DNA of 64,000 nucleotides from Siderastrea siderea (Eukaryota; Cnidaria; Anthozoa; Scleractinia; Rhizangiidae). The notes under the pieces were generated by a model. That model did not search any database, had not been told where the DNA came from, and saw only the letters and a program-made list of their open reading frames with translations. How positions within the stretch are numbered: position 1 is the stretch's first letter; each line of letters begins with the position of its first letter. Below are positions 63,168-64,000 of the stretch, one piece after another. The position numbers and the translations under genes are program-made. The stretch spans positions 36,568,484 through 36,632,483 of the forward strand of contig OZ034979.1 of assembly GCA_964030785.1 (NCBI GenBank). Reading direction: 5' to 3'.

Positions 63168-63490
63168 GGTCGACCCGTCAATAGACGTTGAAGGGCTTTG
63201 TCTTGTTTGATGGCGTCTCGCGACTCTTTATAGCCTTGACGGGTATTGCGTTTGAAATCTTGCCACCAACCCCCACCTCGTTGTCGTCGGTAATGTTGTA
63301 CATTATCGGTAATGCCTTTCAAGGCTTGACCGCCTAATTTGCCTAAAGCCAGTCCAAACCCAGGGGCGGGACCTGATAGAAACATACTCATGCCATGGGC
63401 AATTTTATCCACCAAACGGGGTTTGCGACGCATTAAAGCCCCTCCTCTTTGTTTCCTTTTTCTGCGTCGTCGTCTTCGTTGGACGGCCAT
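63161..63490 (-). CDS. 109-aa polybasic viral protein with two RGG sites
   Basis: It starts MAVQRRRRRRKRKQRGGALM, then a moderately hydrophobic segment (MSMFLSGPAPGFGLALGKLG) and a second RRQRGGGWWQDFKR at about residues 68-81, and ends RLLTGRPW. Two QRGG sites flank a hydrophobic middle piece, so cleavage at both would release a ~50-residue amphipathic peptide. A membrane-active or core peptide is plausible. The start lies within the 3' end of the two-TM gene (58-base overlap, other frame). The stop overlaps the next start. Confidence 0.65.
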   Translation of the reverse strand: MAVQRRRRRRKRKQRGGALMRRKPRLVDKIAHGMSMFLSGPAPGFGLALGKLGGQALKGITDNVQHYRRQRGGGWWQDFKRNTRQGYKESRDAIKQDKALQRLLTGRPW

Positions 63491-63969
63491 GGTTCTAAGA
63501 GTGTGGGACTAGGAGGGAGCGGCTTTTTATGGATCCAATACTCTTTGGGTCTCAAGGGACGAGGACATCCATCTACATAGCATAGGGCTTCCAAGGGTTG
63601 GTACACAAAATGACCATGGTAATCTTGGAGACATCGTTTAGGTAACGGAGGGGTGAAATCCACAATGGTATCATCCAAGGTTTGCATCTTGATTAAAAAT
63701 CGTTCCAGATCCTCCAAGGGAATACCCCGCACATGGGTTTTCAATTCGGTCAAGGCTTTGGCATAGGTGGTAAACGCAAACCGACTCATGGTCACTTTAA
63801 ATCGGTATTGTTTAAAATCATTCCATCCTTTGACCACGGTGCCTACGGCCGCCAAACACGCTACCAACGTACTATTTTCCAAAAGGGGGCCCGCAATCAT
63901 ACCAGCAGCCATCAGAAGTAAGGCCATGCCATTGAACAAGGCATTGACACACCTGTAATGATTCAACAT
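63433..63969 (-). CDS. two-TM viral membrane protein, 178 aa (start uncertain)
   Basis: The N-terminus has two hydrophobic helices (MALLLMAAGMIAGPLL and TLVACLAAVGTVVKGW, about residues 15-50). A long helical basic region (SRFAFTTYAKALTELKTHVR), a segment with conserved-looking Cys and Trp (YVDGCPRPLRPKEYW) and an acidic tail follow. The layout is 2TM plus cytosolic helices, similar in shape to SLATT-type proteins, but I cannot claim homology. The frame is open upstream to the window edge, so the true start may lie beyond 64,000. ATG at 63,969 is the first in view. Confidence 0.6.
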   Translation of the reverse strand: MLNHYRCVNALFNGMALLLMAAGMIAGPLLENSTLVACLAAVGTVVKGWNDFKQYRFKVTMSRFAFTTYAKALTELKTHVRGIPLEDLERFLIKMQTLDDTIVDFTPPLPKRCLQDYHGHFVYQPLEALCYVDGCPRPLRPKEYWIHKKPLPPSPTLLEPWPSNEDDDAEKGNKEEGL

Positions 63970-64000
63970 TTTTCGATAACACCACCATTGTTGATGATAA

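Larger units (their letters stand above)
54868..64000. mobile_element. Polinton/adintovirus-like element (left part; continues beyond window)
   Basis: It starts 5'-AGTAGTACATTGG at the exact break in the MITE. Polintons begin with 5'-AG and duplicate 6 bp, and GGTGAT precedes the start. The content is virus-type: a protein-primed family B polymerase, a PLA2-like protein, small basic virion-type proteins and tight overlaps. GC content is visibly higher than in the flanks. The polymerase frame of 1,393 codons is intact, so the element is young or exogenous DNA recently integrated. Integrase, protease, ATPase and capsid genes and the far terminal repeat are not in view. Confidence 0.85.

Overview
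The window looks like nuclear DNA of a marine invertebrate, most likely an anthozoan cnidarian. That is an inference from the repeat types: tRNA-derived SINE, CR1/L2-like LINE 3' ends, pogo-like element, many short TIR elements, and a Polinton/adintovirus-type element. Bases 1 to about 54,870 are AT-rich, intron-like and packed with repeats, with few real exons. Bases 54,868-64,000 are GC-richer, densely coding and virus-like.

Host part. (1) 1-5,000: one well-bounded internal exon resembling the C-terminal membrane part of an ABCG transporter, a duplicated block, a TA-flanked TIR element and a SINE. (2) About 5,000-20,870 and 27,895-45,270 are two arms of a very large imperfect inverted repeat around a 7 kb spacer. 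Each arm carries one intact two-exon gene: a signal-peptide exon, a 7-8 kb intron, then one long exon for a Ser/Thr/Asn-rich, single-pass type I membrane protein with a basic RRIKR/RRIQR site. The two genes converge. (3) The spacer holds a third, partial copy with an orphan signal-peptide exon. A fourth copy (about 46,100-54,450, minus) is a pseudogene with two frameshifts and a damaged splice donor. Because the copies are paralogous, each mobile insertion in one can be compared with an empty site in another. This exposes target-site duplications for several unrelated elements, including a 1,446-bp transposon that carries an intron-containing HIRAN-like gene.

Viral part. A Polinton/adintovirus-like element begins at about 54,868, precisely where homology to a CAGGGGC-type MITE stops, after GGTGAT. 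It starts with a regulatory-looking terminal region (CRE, ETS and E-box-like sites). Next come a protein-primed family B DNA polymerase (minus), a divergent promoter with two TATA boxes, and two overlapping plus-strand early-type genes. A compact minus-strand run of at least seven small genes follows, with overlaps or a few bases between most of them. They include a parvovirus-type phospholipase A2-like protein, a zinc-ribbon protein, a two-TM protein and a 53-residue protein. Three of the small proteins start with a polybasic stretch ending in QRGG, which suggests shared processing after Gly-Gly. Integrase, packaging ATPase, protease and capsid genes are not in the window and would be expected to its right.
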